DNA of 64,000 nucleotides from Silene latifolia. Lineage: Eukaryota > Streptophyta > Magnoliopsida > Caryophyllales > Caryophyllaceae. A program made the translations under genes and the position numbers. Below, piece by piece: positions 1 through 12,662 of the stretch. The DNA lies in NCBI RefSeq assembly GCF_048544455.1, contig NC_133536.1, positions 31,374,152 to 31,438,151 of the forward strand, in the 5' to 3' direction. The notes beneath the pieces are model-generated. The model was not told where the DNA came from, made no database searches, and saw nothing but the letters and a program-made list of their open reading frames with translations. Numbering within the stretch: the stretch's first letter is position 1; each line of letters starts with the position of its first letter.

Positions 1-388
1 TTAGTTGAAGGTAATCCTAAATTATACTTATCATTTTTCTCTCTTGTATTCAAATCTAAAAATATTTATTTGCCAATGATCTAGTTTACAATTTTTGCAT
101 TTAAGTACTTCGTTTTTTTGTTAATCGAGTTAAAAATGTATACAATAAGCGTATGTAAAATGGAAGACACCCTTCTTATTATAATACCATTTTGGTAGTA
201 TATAGATGTATTATACAGATTATAAAGGAAGTTGAGTGCTATATGGTTTTTGATGGTACTGATTTCATATAGTTATTTTATATTGAGAATTTATATACTA
301 ATGCCTTGTGAGCTTATACTATTTATTGTGTATAAGGCCTTGGTTTTAATTTTTAAATGAGCCTCTCTTAGGTTTATAATTAGAGTTT
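1..388. other. AT-rich intergenic sequence
   Basis: No open frame with recognisable protein content, RNA gene or element boundary is visible here. The sequence is AT-rich spacer running up to the MITE target duplication that starts at 389. Confidence 0.6.
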
Positions 389-397
389 GTAATTATA

Positions 398-589
398 CAA
401 AGTGTCTTGCCTGTGACGGACAATATCCGTCACAAGCTGAAGACCTCTCACAATAAATTAAAGCAAGTGGGTTGACAAGTGTGAGAGAAAATGGAGCACC
501 CATACATATTGTCACTTGCATCTTGTGAGAGGGGCACTATCTGTCTTCAGCTTGTGACGGATAGTGTCTGTCTTCAATGAGATTTTGTG
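398..589. mobile_element. Mutator-type MITE with 9-bp target duplication
   Basis: The 192-bp element is flanked by an exact 9-bp direct repeat, GTAATTATA, at 389-397 and 590-598. Its two ends are long imperfect inverted repeats. The core TATCCGTCACAAGCTGAAGAC on the left is found inverted on the right, and each arm also folds on itself (GTGACGG against CCGTCAC). A 9-bp duplication is typical of Mutator-like elements. The terminal layout matches that of the 11.3-kb element starting at 2674, so this is probably a deletion derivative of the same family. It has no coding capacity. Confidence 0.8.
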
Positions 590-598
590 GTAATTATA

Positions 599-2305
599 TA
601 CTCCGTATATTATTGAAGTTTCGGCCGCCCTAGGCGAGATCTATTCCGAGCTTCGTCCCTGGTAGTTATATCCACATTTCAAATCGAATAGGTATCCATG
701 TGAGGAGGTGTAATAGAATTTTTAAAATTTTTGAACATTTTTTCGAATTTTCCTTACTCCATTATCGGTTCGTTTTGACTTAAAATATTCGCAATTATTA
801 TATTCAAATACTAACTCCGCCACCGATCCCATATCATGAAATTAATATCATATTCCCCTGTATCACACTATCAACCGACAACCCTACCCTATCAAACATT
901 TCTTTTCCCAAAACCTCTCAAAGGTGTTGTCATGTTAAATTCCCATGCACGACTTTTTTCCTGCGAAAGAGAATTTAGAAGGTGATCTTAGAACAAAAAC
1001 TCATGATTAGGGCATTAATTAAGTTGTAACAATAATAATAATACTACTACATAGATTTTAATAACAATTAGAGGGTAATCATTAGTTTCTTTACTGGCAT
1101 GTTTATAAAGCAACACAAGTACATCATTTTTGACTTCACGTTAAATATTTCAAAGTAAGCAATGCTTTCTTTCTAAGTGGCTAGTCAGAGTATTCACGAC
1201 CGAGACTCCACATTGCCGGTCTTTTTCATTTATTTAGCGTATTATTTAGGTTGGTGTTTTTGGTAGTAGTTCATGCCTACATTCATGTAGTGAGATGGAG
1301 TATACAATGAGAATTTGTGTTTAGCTATTAATAAATAAAAGGCCGATTTACATTAAGCAGTATTATATATATGGTCTTGTATTGTTAAAAGGGAAAAAAC
1401 ACAATAGATTATCAAATACAACTCTTTTATATAGTACTGCAATGTAGCTAACCTTAACTCTAGATGGTAAACCTATCGTCACACAATTTAGTAGGTACAT
1501 ATCTCATTAACGACAATATGCTAAAAGTTGCTCTAGCTAGTTTTACTTTTATCACACTTAGTTTATCATATACTCCCTCCATTCATAATATATCACCCCA
1601 CTTCCCTTTTTTGTCCATTCATTTTATATCACCCCATTTCTTTTCTTTCCTTATTTGTTAAGACACTTTACCATATTGTCCTTATCAACTATCAATATTT
1701 ACAATTATTGCCATTACTTAGTGGGCTTAATTTTATTCAATTAACCCACCAATATTACTAACCCAATCATTACTCCCTAATGACTCCCTCCATATTTCTA
1801 ACCCATTTACAAATTTCCCACCCAAACCCAACACTCCCTCCATTAATACCCAACAACCCGATGATCCAAAATTAAATTGGATCATCACCTCAACTGTCCC
1901 TCCATTTACTCTTTATCCATCCATTCAGAAAACCCTAAATCATTATCCCCTTCATCCGCCTCCTTATCACTTCTCTCTCTTCAATATCGCACCCAAATTT
2001 CAACTCTTCATTTGTCTCCCTCATTCGCCTCCTTTTTAAATCCTCCTCTTAAATCATTATCCCCTTCATCCGCCTCCTTATCACATCTTTTTTTTTTTTT
2101 TTTTTTTTTTTTTTCACGAGTTTATTGGCAAATAAGACATCACAAGTAGACTAATCAGTTGTGACAATGTGATTAATCTTTAGAAAACACTTAAAAGCTT
2201 AGAAAATTGCTTAAGGTCTAAGGACCAATTCTTGTTAGCAACAAATTTTGGACTATAAAGTAAGAATAAATGACATGGACTAGGCCCAAAATCACAATAA
2301 AATGT
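599..2305. other. AT-rich spacer with MITE-like and low-complexity fragments
   Basis: No gene is recognised. Near 1571 there is a Stowaway/Tourist-like end (ACTCCCTCCATTC) without a matching opposite end. A 35-bp segment at 1936-1970 is repeated exactly at 2050-2084, and a run of about 25 T follows at 2090-2114. Short open frames here are composed of Ser/Leu/Pro low-complexity translation and are not supported as genes. Confidence 0.5.
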
Positions 2306-2307
2306 TA

Positions 2308-2580
2308 TCCCTCCGTATCAGATCAATGGTTACACTTACCTAATATGGCTGTACCACACCAATGGTAACATACTATAAATGAGTTATTTTTTTTACAATA
2401 GTACCCTTATATTCTCCTTATATTTACACAATGACCACTTGTGGGCTTGTGACCCACTCACCAACCCAATAATTTAATCCCTTATATTCACTTTACTTTC
2501 CATCTTTGCCCCTATTTTTACCCTCTTTTCTTAAATATCCCATTTTCTATCATGTTACCATTGGTGTGGTACGGAGAGAG
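2308..2580. mobile_element. Stowaway-like MITE
   Basis: The 273-bp segment is flanked by TA dinucleotides (2306-2307 and 2581-2582). Its left end reads TCCCTCCGTATCAG and its right end reads ACGGAGAGAG, the inverted CTCCCTCCGT terminus typical of plant Stowaway (Tc1/mariner) MITEs. The segment CCACACCAATGGTAACAT occurs subterminally on the left and inverted near the right end, so the whole element can fold back. No coding capacity. Confidence 0.75.
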
Positions 2581-2673
2581 TAGATCAAATTAGCTACTCC
2601 CAAGCCTTCGACATCTTAGTATATACGAGTGAAAATTCAACCAATTATGCTACATTAGTATCCTGTCTATATA

Positions 2674-2722
2674 CAATAAGACTTGCTTGTGACAGGTTAT
2701 TCGTCACAAGCTTGCGACGGGG
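2674..2722 (+). repeat. Left terminal inverted repeat of the MULE
   Basis: Begins CAATAAGACTTGC directly after the duplication GTCTATATA. It contains CTTGTGAC ... GTCACAAG, so the terminal repeat itself can form a hairpin. It aligns imperfectly with the inverted right terminus at 13909-13957. Confidence 0.75.
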
Positions 2723-3014
2723 GGAATAGTAGTGTTTTAGTGGAAACGGGTTGTGAGGTGATGTGGGACTGTGTCAGCGTTTTGCATGGGGAAGGAAAAG
2801 AGAGATTGAGAGAAATTATTAATTAATGCATCCTTCCCAATGCAAGAAACCGTCCACTTTTCATTTTGAAAACCAACCATATTCATTATTATTTCCACAT
2901 TTACTCCTCTTCATTCATCGTCCCAACTTTCTTTCTTCTCTCTTAATCCTCTCTCTTCATATTCTCATAACATAACCACCTAAAATACCCACAAATCAAC
3001 CAAAATCATCATCA

Positions 3015-6000
3015 TGCCAACGAAACAAGCAGCAAGAAGGGGGCCAAATAAGAAAACTACTAGAGGTCCAAAGGTGGATGATGCAGGAGAAGGTAATGAT
3101 ATGTTTTTTTGATTTATTAAAATAGTATGGTTTCGTTCATATTTTTGAAATGGTTTCAATTTCAACTGGTTTGGTTCATATTTTCTCTTATTCCTACTTA
3201 GTGGTTTTTTTTTCAATTACTGGGATGTATCGTCTACTTAGGGTTCATTAATGTTGTTTGTTCATTTTATTGTTGTTAGGTTCAGTGAGTGAGGTTCAGG
3301 CAGAAGGCAGAAGGCAGAGGAAAGAAAGCCGTGGCCGCAAAAGTGCGGGGAAAAAGTAAAGCGGTTGTGGCAGAAGTAGATGTGAACGAGGATGCGAATG
3401 AAGATCTTGCATGTCAGAGAAAGGGGACGAAGAAGAGGGTGACGTTCAGCGTTGGTAATAGTAAGGGAAAGATAAGGCTGGGGAGGAAGAGGAAGAGATT
3501 GAGGAGTCGGGTGAAGAAGACGCTGATGAAGATGAACAGGCGGATGATGATGACGAAGGCAAGTTTATGGTTTATAATTTTGTATTTACATTTTTCACTA
3601 ATTTGTTGCCAACCTAATAATATTTTCTTTCGCCATAAAAAGATCCGTGTCAATGCCGCTGTCAATATGGCGGTAATGGTTGGGAAAAGCGCGCTGAAGA
3701 AGAAGACGGTGTCAAAGCCAATGGAGGTAACTAAAGGTAAAACCTTTTTCTAGTAAATAAGGTGAATGGTCTATGTTATATTTTATGTGACCATTTTTTT
3801 TTTTGTGTATGTTACAAATCTGAAGTGGTTACAAATGGATCTATGTTGTGCACATTTCGTGTGCTAAATAGTTGTAACTGTGCAGATCGTCCGCTAAAGT
3901 CGAAGGCATTGAAGGTTGTAAAGGGGAAGGCATAGGTTAGTGAGGGATCTAAGAAGCGGAAGGGGGATGACTCTTCTCTTGTGGTGGGAAAGTAAGTTAA
4001 TCAACCTCATTTTTGGTGTGTTGTTGATAAATTGTTTATATGTTGATAAATTGTCACCATTTTTGTGTGTTTTGATTGAGATAAATTTAACCCAAATAAA
4101 GTGTTGTGAATTGGGTATTTTTTGTTCTGGTGTGTTTTGATTATAAAATGGGACAGTATTTGGGATAAATTTTTTGAATAATTTGGGATAAATTTGTGTC
4201 TGTTGATTAACCACCTTTGTTATCACTTAGGTGGATTATGTAGATAGGTTCAAATAAGCAAATAAATATGAACTGTTTAGATGTAATGCTGCATTATTTG
4301 AATGGTGTCAAAGTTTGTGAATTTGTGTCTTTTTGGGGTTAGTTTTGAATGTAAAATGTGACCAAATTGGTTAGGAATGATGGCATCTGACATTATTCTA
4401 TATATGGTGAATGAAGTCTAATTGAAATGGTGACAAGTTTTTGATTAATTGGGACACAATTTGTGTCTGTTGATCAACCAGCTTTGTGATCACTTAAATG
4501 GATTCTGTAGTTAGGTTACAATAAGCAAATAAATATGGACTCTATATGAAATGCTACATGGTTTTATTTGTCACCAATTTTCTTTTTTTTGGAGCATTAT
4601 TTGAATGATGTCAAAGTTTGTGAATTTGGTGTCTTTTTGGGGTTTGTTTTGAATGTAAAATGTGACCAAATTGGTTAGGAATGATGGCATCTGACATGAC
4701 TGTATATATAGTGAATGAAGTCTAATTGAGATGGTGACAATTTTTTGATTAATTGGGAACAATTTGTATCTCATTGATTAACCCGCTTTGTGATCACTTT
4801 GGTTTATTATGTCATTAATTTACAATAAGCAAATAAATATGGACTGTATATGAAATGTTGCATCGTTTTATTTGTCACAATTTTTCATTTTATTGTAGCA
4901 TTATTTGAATGGTGTCAAAGTTTGTGAATTTGGTGTCTTTTTGGGGTTTGTTTTGAATGTAAAATGTGACCAAATTGGTTAGGAATGATGGCATCTGACA
5001 TGACTGTATATATGGTGAATGAATTCTAATTGAGATGGTGACAATTTTTTGATTAATTGGGAACAATTTGTATCTGTTGATTAACCTGCTTTGTGATCAC
5101 TTTGGTTTATTATGTCATTAATTTACAATAAGCAAATAAATATGGACTGTATATGAAATGTTGCATCGTTTTATTTGTCACCATTTTTCATTTTATTGTA
5201 GCATTATTTGAATGGTGTCAAAGTTTGTGAATTTGGTGTCTTTTTGGGGTTTGTTTTGAATGTAAAATGTGACCAAATTGGTTAGGAATGACGGCATTTG
5301 ACATGACTGTATATATGGTGAATGAAGTCTAATTGAGATGGTGACATTTTTTTGATTAATTGGGAACAATTTGTATCTGTTGATGAACCTGATTTGTGAT
5401 CACTTTGGTTTATTATGTCATTAATTTACAATAAGCAAATAAATATGGACTGTATATGTAATGTTGCATCGTTTTATTTGTCACCATTTTTCATTTTATT
5501 GTAGCATTATTTGAATAGTGTCAAAGTGTTGTGAATTTGGTGTCTTTTTGGGACATGTTTTGATTGTCAAAATGTAACCAAATCGGTTAGGAATGATAGT
5601 ATCTCACATTAATTTATAAATGGTGAAGGAAGTGTAATTGACATGGTGACAAATTGTGGATTAATTGGGAACAATGTGTGCCTATTGATTATGAACTTAG
5701 GTGGATTATCTTTGTCATCACTTTTGTAGATAATGTAGTTAGGTGACAATAAGCAAATAACTATGAACTATATATATAATGCGGCACCGTCTTATTTGTG
5801 ACCATTTTTTATTTTATTGTAGCATGATTTGAATGGTGTCAAAGTGATGTTAATTTGGTGTCTTTTTTGGTGTGTTTTGATTGAAATATGTGACCATATT
5901 AATCATGAATGTTGGAAGCTATCAATATGTACTATATATGAAATGTTGCGTAGTTTTGTTTATGACCAGTTATAATTTGATTGTAGCGTGTTTGTAATGG

Positions 6001-7611
6001 TGTCAAAGTGTTGTTAATTTGGTGTCTTTTTGGTGTGTTTTGATATTAATATATGACCAATTTGGTTAGGGATGTTGGTTACAAATATTAACATATGCTT
6101 GAACTATGTCGTAGGAAAAAGAAGGAGGTGGATGGCCATGGATCACCGAGGCAATTGTTCAATCTGATTGCTATTCTAACAGAAGCTCAGAAAAAGGATA
6201 TCGAGGACATCGGTTTTGGTGGGCTGCTAGAGTTGAAGACACACGCTTTTTATCATCAGATGGTGGACTGGTTGCTCTAGAAATATGACCCTAGTTCAAG
6301 GATGTTCTTGTTTAACCGCCATGTCAAATTTGTTCTAACCAAACATGATGTCTACGACGCCTTCATGCTACCGTGTACTGACAAAACAATAGAACCGAGG
6401 ACCGATCAGGAATTGGCACAGATTTGGCGTGAAGGTTTAAAGGTCACAAAGAAAGATGAGATATCAATAGAGAGTGTTAGAGTAGCAATCTTTGGCCGCT
6501 TTGACGGGGTGCTTGATTTTAAGAAAATGTTTGTGGTATTTGCTATGGCGACTTTCCTTGCACCAACGGTGCACAATCGTATCGACTTACACTTGGTGAA
6601 AGTAGTGGAGGATGTGGACTCTATTTCACAGCTGGACTGGTGTTCATTGGTGTTGCTACGTCTCAACCAAGCAGTTGCGTCGTGGAGGTCCAACGACACC
6701 AAGAATGTAGGAGGTTGTCTCATGTTTCTACAGATGATGTACTTCCACCGTCTGACTTGGTGGGGACTCCCAGAACCGACTAGCCTACCGCTTTTTCAGC
6801 ATTGGACTCTTGAGCGAATGAAGGAGAGAATGGCCCAGGAAGTTGCTACATACCCGCATCATCGCGGCTTTGGGATTGGTGTTTGGGAGCTGCCCACATA
6901 TCCAATATCAAGGCACCAGGTTAAGCGCCTGTACCGTCGCAGAGATGACCAGGAACCTGCTTCTAGGGGACCTCCGTCCAGATTTATTCAACTCCCACTA
7001 CCTGAAGGCATTCAGACTGATGAGGAATTGCAGGCCTCTTATAATGATGTATGCTCTCATCTTTCATCTTTTTTAATGTTGATGTCTTCAGACAGTATGT
7101 GACCAGATTGGTTATAAATGTTGGCAGCTAACATTCTTGAGGTTTGTAATGTTTACGTCTGCAATCATTATGTGACCATTTGCATTGGTTATGTTTACAT
7201 TATATCATTTTATTTTATGTTTACATTATATCATTTCTTTTTGTATAGGTGCGAGTCCGCAATTGGATGACAACAAGGAGGAACCTTTCAGTGGTCTCCG
7301 TTATGCACAAGAGCCTAATGCATGAGTTGGCAGCCCAGGAGGGACTTGCAGACGTGCTTCAGTCAGGGTCTGTGGCAAGTACTGTCGGTGAAGGCGAACA
7401 GTCCCAGGGGTCATTTACGCAAGCGTTGGGTTCACCGGGGTTTGTTGCTGCTTGGAATGCGCTTGGCGAAAAGTTGGACGCACTTGTGAATGTGGAGATG
7501 GTGGAGGCGCCTTCATTTTCTTTTGGCCTTGATGACATTGGCGTTACTAGTCAGAGAACCTGCCCGACTAACACCCGCAGCAGGGGGAGGAAATCAGCTG
7601 CCCCGAAGTAA
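3015..7611 (+). pseudogene. Unrecognised multi-exon gene carried by the MULE (broken)
   Basis: Exons that join in frame at good splice sites: 3015-3093 (Met start, basic N-terminus), several short Lys/Arg- and Asp/Glu-rich exons between 3281 and 3991, then 6115-7048 and 7249-7611 (TAA). The donor at 3992 (GTAAGT) and acceptor at 6114 join within one Lys codon. The main exon contains IGFGGLLELKTHAFYHQMV and an aromatic/hydrophobic helical domain. By memory this resembles the N-terminal domain that accompanies Ulp1-like or plant-mobile-domain proteins of Caryophyllales, but no C48 protease motif is visible and the function is unknown. Lesions: TAG at 3933-3935, TAG at 6278-6280, and an apparent frame change near 3450-3480 between a basic and an acidic low-complexity reading. 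One intron near 3560 would use a GC donor (AG|GCAAGT). It converges on the transposase. Confidence 0.6.
4000..6070 (+). repeat. About 303-bp tandem repeat array inside an intron
   Basis: The phrase GCATTATTTGAATGGTGTCA recurs, exactly or nearly so, at about 4291, 4594, 4898, 5201 and 5504, giving periods of 303-304 bp. More diverged copies lie at about 5822 and 5986, and a degenerate one before 4291. The array fills the large intron (3992-6114) of the plus-strand MULE gene. The middle units are almost identical over long stretches, which indicates recent amplification. No coding content. Confidence 0.8.
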
Positions 7612-8605
7612 TAGACGTGTCATGGTTGGATGTTGTTTATGGGCCTATTGTATGGCCTTATTTTGGATAATTAATATGGCCCTGATGGATGACCTTATTT
7701 TGGATATTAGATATGGCCGTAATGTATGGCCTCATTTTGGATGTTAATTATGGCCCTGTTGTACGGCCTTATTTTCGGACATGTTCGCTAGGTTGGTTAA
7801 ATGTTTGTGTTTGTATAGCTATGACTTCTTTGTTTGTTATCTATTTGTGTTTCCCCTCCCTTATATGGGTATTTTAAGTTGTGCCATTTCGTATAAAAAT
7901 ACGAACATATGTTACCTAAGCAGATGGTTTATACTTTGACCAATTATGTTACCATGTTCTATTTGGTAACATATGTTCCAAGAATAGTGTCTAAACTATC
8001 AAAGGTCAATGTCATATCCTTCCATACGCTGAATTAGTTAAAAATGTCAAGTGTATACATATAATTATGGTATCATATTGTGCAAAAATAAGGACATCAT
8101 TTAACGAGTCATAAAGCAGCCTTTAATTCAACATTATTTCTTAGAATAAAATTAACTAACTCAAATGGTTTACAGTTTGAAGAATTATGTTACCATGTTA
8201 TATTTGGTAACATATGTTGGAAGAATAGTGTCTATACTTTAAAAGAGTGGCAACCCTAAGTTGTTTATACTTTCAGCAATAATGTTACCAAATGTTTATA
8301 GTTACATATAGTCCAAGAATGGCAACATGCCTTTAAAAAGTGAAAACCATTAATTTAAGATCTGCTAACAGATTGTACAATAATGGTAACATTAATTCGG
8401 TACATCGTTTTCCAAAAAGCAGACCATACTTCCGAACATTACGACATAGTTCAAAATGACAAAATATCAGACCATTTTAGATAACCTAACAAATAATACA
8501 ATAATGGTCACAACAGTAATGTCTTCCACGCCCTATGGCTAAGTGGCACTAGCTTTGATGCGTTGTGGTTTGCAAAAGGTCAAAATGTTACCATATCAGC
8601 GACGT
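7612..8605. other. Non-coding space between the convergent MULE genes
   Basis: AT-rich sequence between the 3' ends of the two genes. A segment around GTAACATATGTT ... AGAATAGTGTCTA occurs at about 7930-8000 and again at about 8170-8250, a diverged direct repeat about 245 bp apart. Many GTTACCAT/GTGACCA-like words are scattered here and in the introns of both genes. No conserved open frame was found. Confidence 0.5.
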
Positions 8606-8854
8606 TCACAGGAGACGAGGTATTGGGGTGTATGCGTCCCCATTGTTGGCAACAGCTTTTTTGGCTTTCTTCTTCTTTCCAAGTCCGCTTTTTTTCCTTG
8701 CACTCCTACCTTTCGTCGTTACACGGATAGGATCAAGAATAGGGCGCTCTTCGGTTGTTTGAGTGTTTGTTTCGGCGTCCACAGAAAGCTTTTGCAGTAA
8801 CACTATTACTTCAACATTTGCCGCCTCAAAAAACTTCTCCACAATTACCCTTGC

Positions 8855-10124
8855 TGTAACACCCCGATATTCAGAGGAGCCTTAACTAGGCCTTCCTTAG
8901 CATATAAGGGCGTTACCATCTCGGTTGCCCGAGGAAAGTAATTATCAAACGTCAATAACAGGGCCATTAAGTTATATTACAAGTGATTCAAACCAAAATA
9001 CAATACAAGGTACAACTCAAGACTACTCGCTATGACCATCGTATGTCGTGAAGACTCATCCCTGCCCGGACTCCAGCTATCATCAACACCAACACCTGCT
9101 AAGACCGACTGCTCACCATAAGGGATCACGGCAGACACATAACAAACAAACAACCACACAAGGTCAGTACTGAGACAAGATAAGGCAACGGCAACTACAA
9201 CAACAACACAAACAACGACATCAGACTCAACCACCATTATAACAATCCAACCAAATCTATCACTGACTGTCCACTGGACCAGTCCTGCCAGTGGGGGACC
9301 GCAGCCGTTCCCACCTAAGCCCCGCTCATCATACGAGCGATAACCCTGCTCATTAATGTGCACATCCCCTTCCGTGGCGGGTTCCACGAAGGGCGAAACT
9401 AGGGCGTGAAGCCACTCCCGCAAGTGACTCCACTCAGCCGAGGACGCACCTCGAGAGCCATCAACAACGATCACGACCACAACCATAGCACAATTCAATT
9501 ACTATGTCAAGCAACCACAATACTATCACAACGACCGACACACTAGACGATCTACAGCAACTGAGTAGGCGAACCTACCTTTAAGCAACCGCAACCAATC
9601 CACGCTGACAGATAACATATCCAGCGACCAAGCAAGGCCTATAACCACCATACAAATATCTATTACTACAAGCAAACCCTAATCATAGAGACAAAGGCAC
9701 GGGTGATGATTATGACATACCTATTAGGGAGAGACAAAGCAAAAGACCGCTACCCGACTCAAGAGACGCTCTCCTAAGGCATAAGGATCTTCAAGAGGCA
9801 TCCATGGAGGTTTTGAGGTGAAGGGAAGGGAAAGAGGCGGCTGAAGGATAGGAGGAAAGTGGCGAAAGTGATTTGCGGATTTAACAAAACGCGATATATA
9901 ACCCTCGCTGGAAACCGGGCACTCGATCGAGTACCCAACATACTCGATCGAGTAACCCCCTACTCGATCGAGTACCCTAGCTACTCGATCGAGTAGCCTC
10001 TACTCTATCGAGTACCACTCTTACACGCCGCTCAAACAGGTTTTGGTATACATTCCTAAGGCTACTTCCGCTCCCAAGGTCGGTCAACGATGGTCAAAGG
10101 GTCCCTAAAAGGACGGGTATTACA
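8855..10124 (-). mobile_element. Solo LTR of a Tekay-like Ty3/gypsy element
   Basis: On the plus strand it runs from TGTAACACCCCGATATTC to ACGGGTATTACA, i.e. TG..CA ends reading TGTAATACCC...GGGGTGTTACA on the minus strand. An exact 5-bp duplication CTTGC lies at 8850-8854 and 10125-10129. Removing the LTR and one duplication copy leaves the transposase frame continuous across the site. No internal retrotransposon sequence remains, so the element was reduced to a single LTR by recombination. It shares long segments with the LTR at 26848-28249, including a GC-rich stretch around 9290-9440. Confidence 0.9.
9893..10014 (-). promoter_or_regulatory. Five palindromes spaced about 20 bp upstream of a TATA-like box
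   Basis: Copies of the 14-bp palindrome TACTCGATCGAGTA, some with one or two changes, start at 9920, 9941, 9961, 9982 and 10001 (spacing 19-21 bp). In the minus direction of the LTR they lie just upstream of TATATATC at 9901-9893. The arrangement looks like a core promoter with an upstream activator array; function is inferred. Confidence 0.6.
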
Positions 10125-11032
10125 CTTGCCTCCATTACCTTCTGGCTCTTTGTTATGAGATTGTGAACATTGGTGAGTGTTGAACGTCGCCAATTAATGG
10201 CCTCATTTGCGGCACTTCGGCGCAAATCAGAAGGTAGTAAACGTTTCCACACCTCCGTTTTTGCAAATTTCGTCCACATCCTGTGGATGCAACTAGCTGG
10301 GATCTCCTGCACAGAATGCATGTGCAGGACCCGTATGATGTGGTAACATATGATGCCCATTACTTGGTACTTCCTACAAGTGCAAGCACACAAGTTGTTC
10401 CCGCAATCATAAGTAACATGATGGGAAGACCCCTCGTTGCCAAGCGTGTCGACACTATAAATTAAGGTGGTATCTTCATGGGTGATAAGTGCTGCCCGGG
10501 TGCCCATTGGAAGTCCAAACTCCTTCTCAAACACACGGAACAGCTCCATAGTGTATATCTGAGATGCATGTTGTAGAAGGTCTACAAGGGGGAACACGGA
10601 TGTAGGGGACGCTCTTATAGAGTTGAATTCTTTCCGCCCCTCCTCTCCTCTCCACCTCCTCACGGTCGTCTCAAATATTCTAAAGAATTCAGTGACTGAT
10701 GTTGTTTTTGAAGCTTGGAACTCCATAGCATGATTTGTACTCTCGCTCCTTTGGGAAGAAAGGATACCCGCTGAGAAATACTGATTATTCAAGGCAGTAC
10801 ACCATTTGATGCGTACACTATACAATCTATTGAACTATGGGTGGTTCTCAACACCATACTCTGTCGTCATTCTTTGCCATGTCGCTTCGAATTCCTTTTC
10901 GTTAAAACAACCATTAAGACATTTGTTGAACAAATTCTGGAATGTCCTATCATGCTTTAAATGTCCAAAGTGTGAGATGGCGTTCTGTTGGATATGCCAT
11001 TGGCATAGCCTATGCCTGCTTTCTGGGTATAT

Positions 11033-11725
11033 CTGTATGGAGACAGAAGAGAAATGTTAGCATTTAGAAGTCATATGTTTATGTTTGCGATGTTCAATTG
11101 AAGTCAGTACTTAACAGATTCATATGGTGACATTTTAATAATTAACACACAAGTTCATTAGTATAATATGATTATATATCTACGAATAATGTTGCCATTA
11201 AATGTGATTACATAAGTGCTTCATATGGTGACATCTTCAACTTAAGTCAAAGAGCTGATTATTAAAATATGTTGTCAACTTTTGGACAATTGTAAACATA
11301 GGTTAAGTGGTCACATATTGAATAATTAACTAGACATAGTCTGTGCCTGCTAAGGACAGAAGACAATGTTAGCGTATAAAGGTCATATGTTTATAGCTAT
11401 ATTTTTTTTCCCATGTGATTACATAAGTGCTTCATATGGTGACATCTTTAATTTACCTCAAAAGGTTGATTACTAAAATATGTTGACAAAGTTTGGAAAA
11501 TTGTTGTCATTTGAGTTCCCATTTGAATTTGTAAAATATGGTGACATATGTTATTGATCTAATAACATAAGATCTTAATATAGTGATTTCTTCAGTTGTG
11601 ACCTCAGCGTTTCCATCTGCCTAATTTGTTATCATATTTCGGATTAATGATATGCAAAGTTAAGTGGTCACATAATGGTGGGATAACTCAACATGCGAAA
11701 CTTAACAGTAAGACATAGAATATAC
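11033..11725 (-). repeat. Transposase intron with diverged direct repeats
   Basis: This is intron 2 of the FAR1-like gene. The segment beginning AAGTGCTTCATATGGTGACA at about 11211 recurs at about 11425, a period near 213 bp, with shared downstream sequence ending in an AAAATATGTTG word. It is AT-rich with no coding signal. Like the intron array in the opposite gene, it shows that the MULE's non-coding parts grow by tandem duplication. Confidence 0.55.
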
Positions 11726-12662
11726 CGCTTCAACTGCATTTGTCATTGCTTTGTCTTGGTCAGTGAAAATGGAGACAGGACGAACATCCTCACCCATAGC
11801 TTCATTAAACACATTGAACAACCATTGGAATGATTCTTCTTACTCGTCGGATAGGAAAGCACACCCAAACATGACATTGGATCAGTGGTTATTTATACCG
11901 ACAAATGCACCAAAATCAGATTGTACCTGTTAGTGCGATACGTTGTGTCAAAGATGACAACGTCATGATACAATCGGTAGTCCTCCCTCATCATCGAGTC
12001 ACACCAGAAAAGGTGATGGAGTATCCCTTCTTTGTTGAATTGGACTCGGAAGAAAAACCCCGGATCCTCAGCTTGTCTTTGAGTGAGAAGTTTAATTAGC
12101 GTGGCTGCGTCACCGCCCTCGATCGCTTTAATCTTCAGCCTATGAACAAAGTTGATGTGATCCCTCTTGGTGTATCCGACGAATACATCGCCCCCCGCTA
12201 CAGCAGCTGCCACTTTGTATTGAACCGAGGGGGCTACAAAGGCTTCAGTCAAGGCCCTTATAGCCTCTGCCTCAGCATCAGTTATTCTCCTCTCCGAGCG
12301 GTGGTGCTGTTGCCATTGAGTGGGAGTCAGGTCATAGTTGTGTTCTGTGAAATGTTGCATTACCTCCCACTGCCCGTCCTCGTTTACTTGTGTCCTTAAA
12401 CTGGCTTTGCATTGGCAACGTGTGACTGCAGAATTCCTCAAAGGATTTCCGTTATCGTCTCGCCTATTACCATTTCCATGTACTCCGGCACATGAACATA
12501 CAAAGTATCTCTCGACTACGGGTGTGCCACTTCCGTTCGCTCTACGAGAAGTTGTTTTCCTAATGCTGAAACCAATGTCTTGTGAGTGTTTCCTGAACAT
12601 CTCATAAATTAATTCCCATTTCTCTGCTTTTATTCCCAATAGGGATTTTGAATAGTCTGTAC

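Noticed and set aside
1571..1822. A second Stowaway/Tourist MITE starting ACTCCCTCCATTC
   Set aside because: No inverted partner end or target duplication could be found; only one-ended fragments are seen.
1877..2149. A 90-residue Ser/Leu-rich protein
   Set aside because: It is low-complexity, built from a direct repeat and ending in a T run; no homology features.
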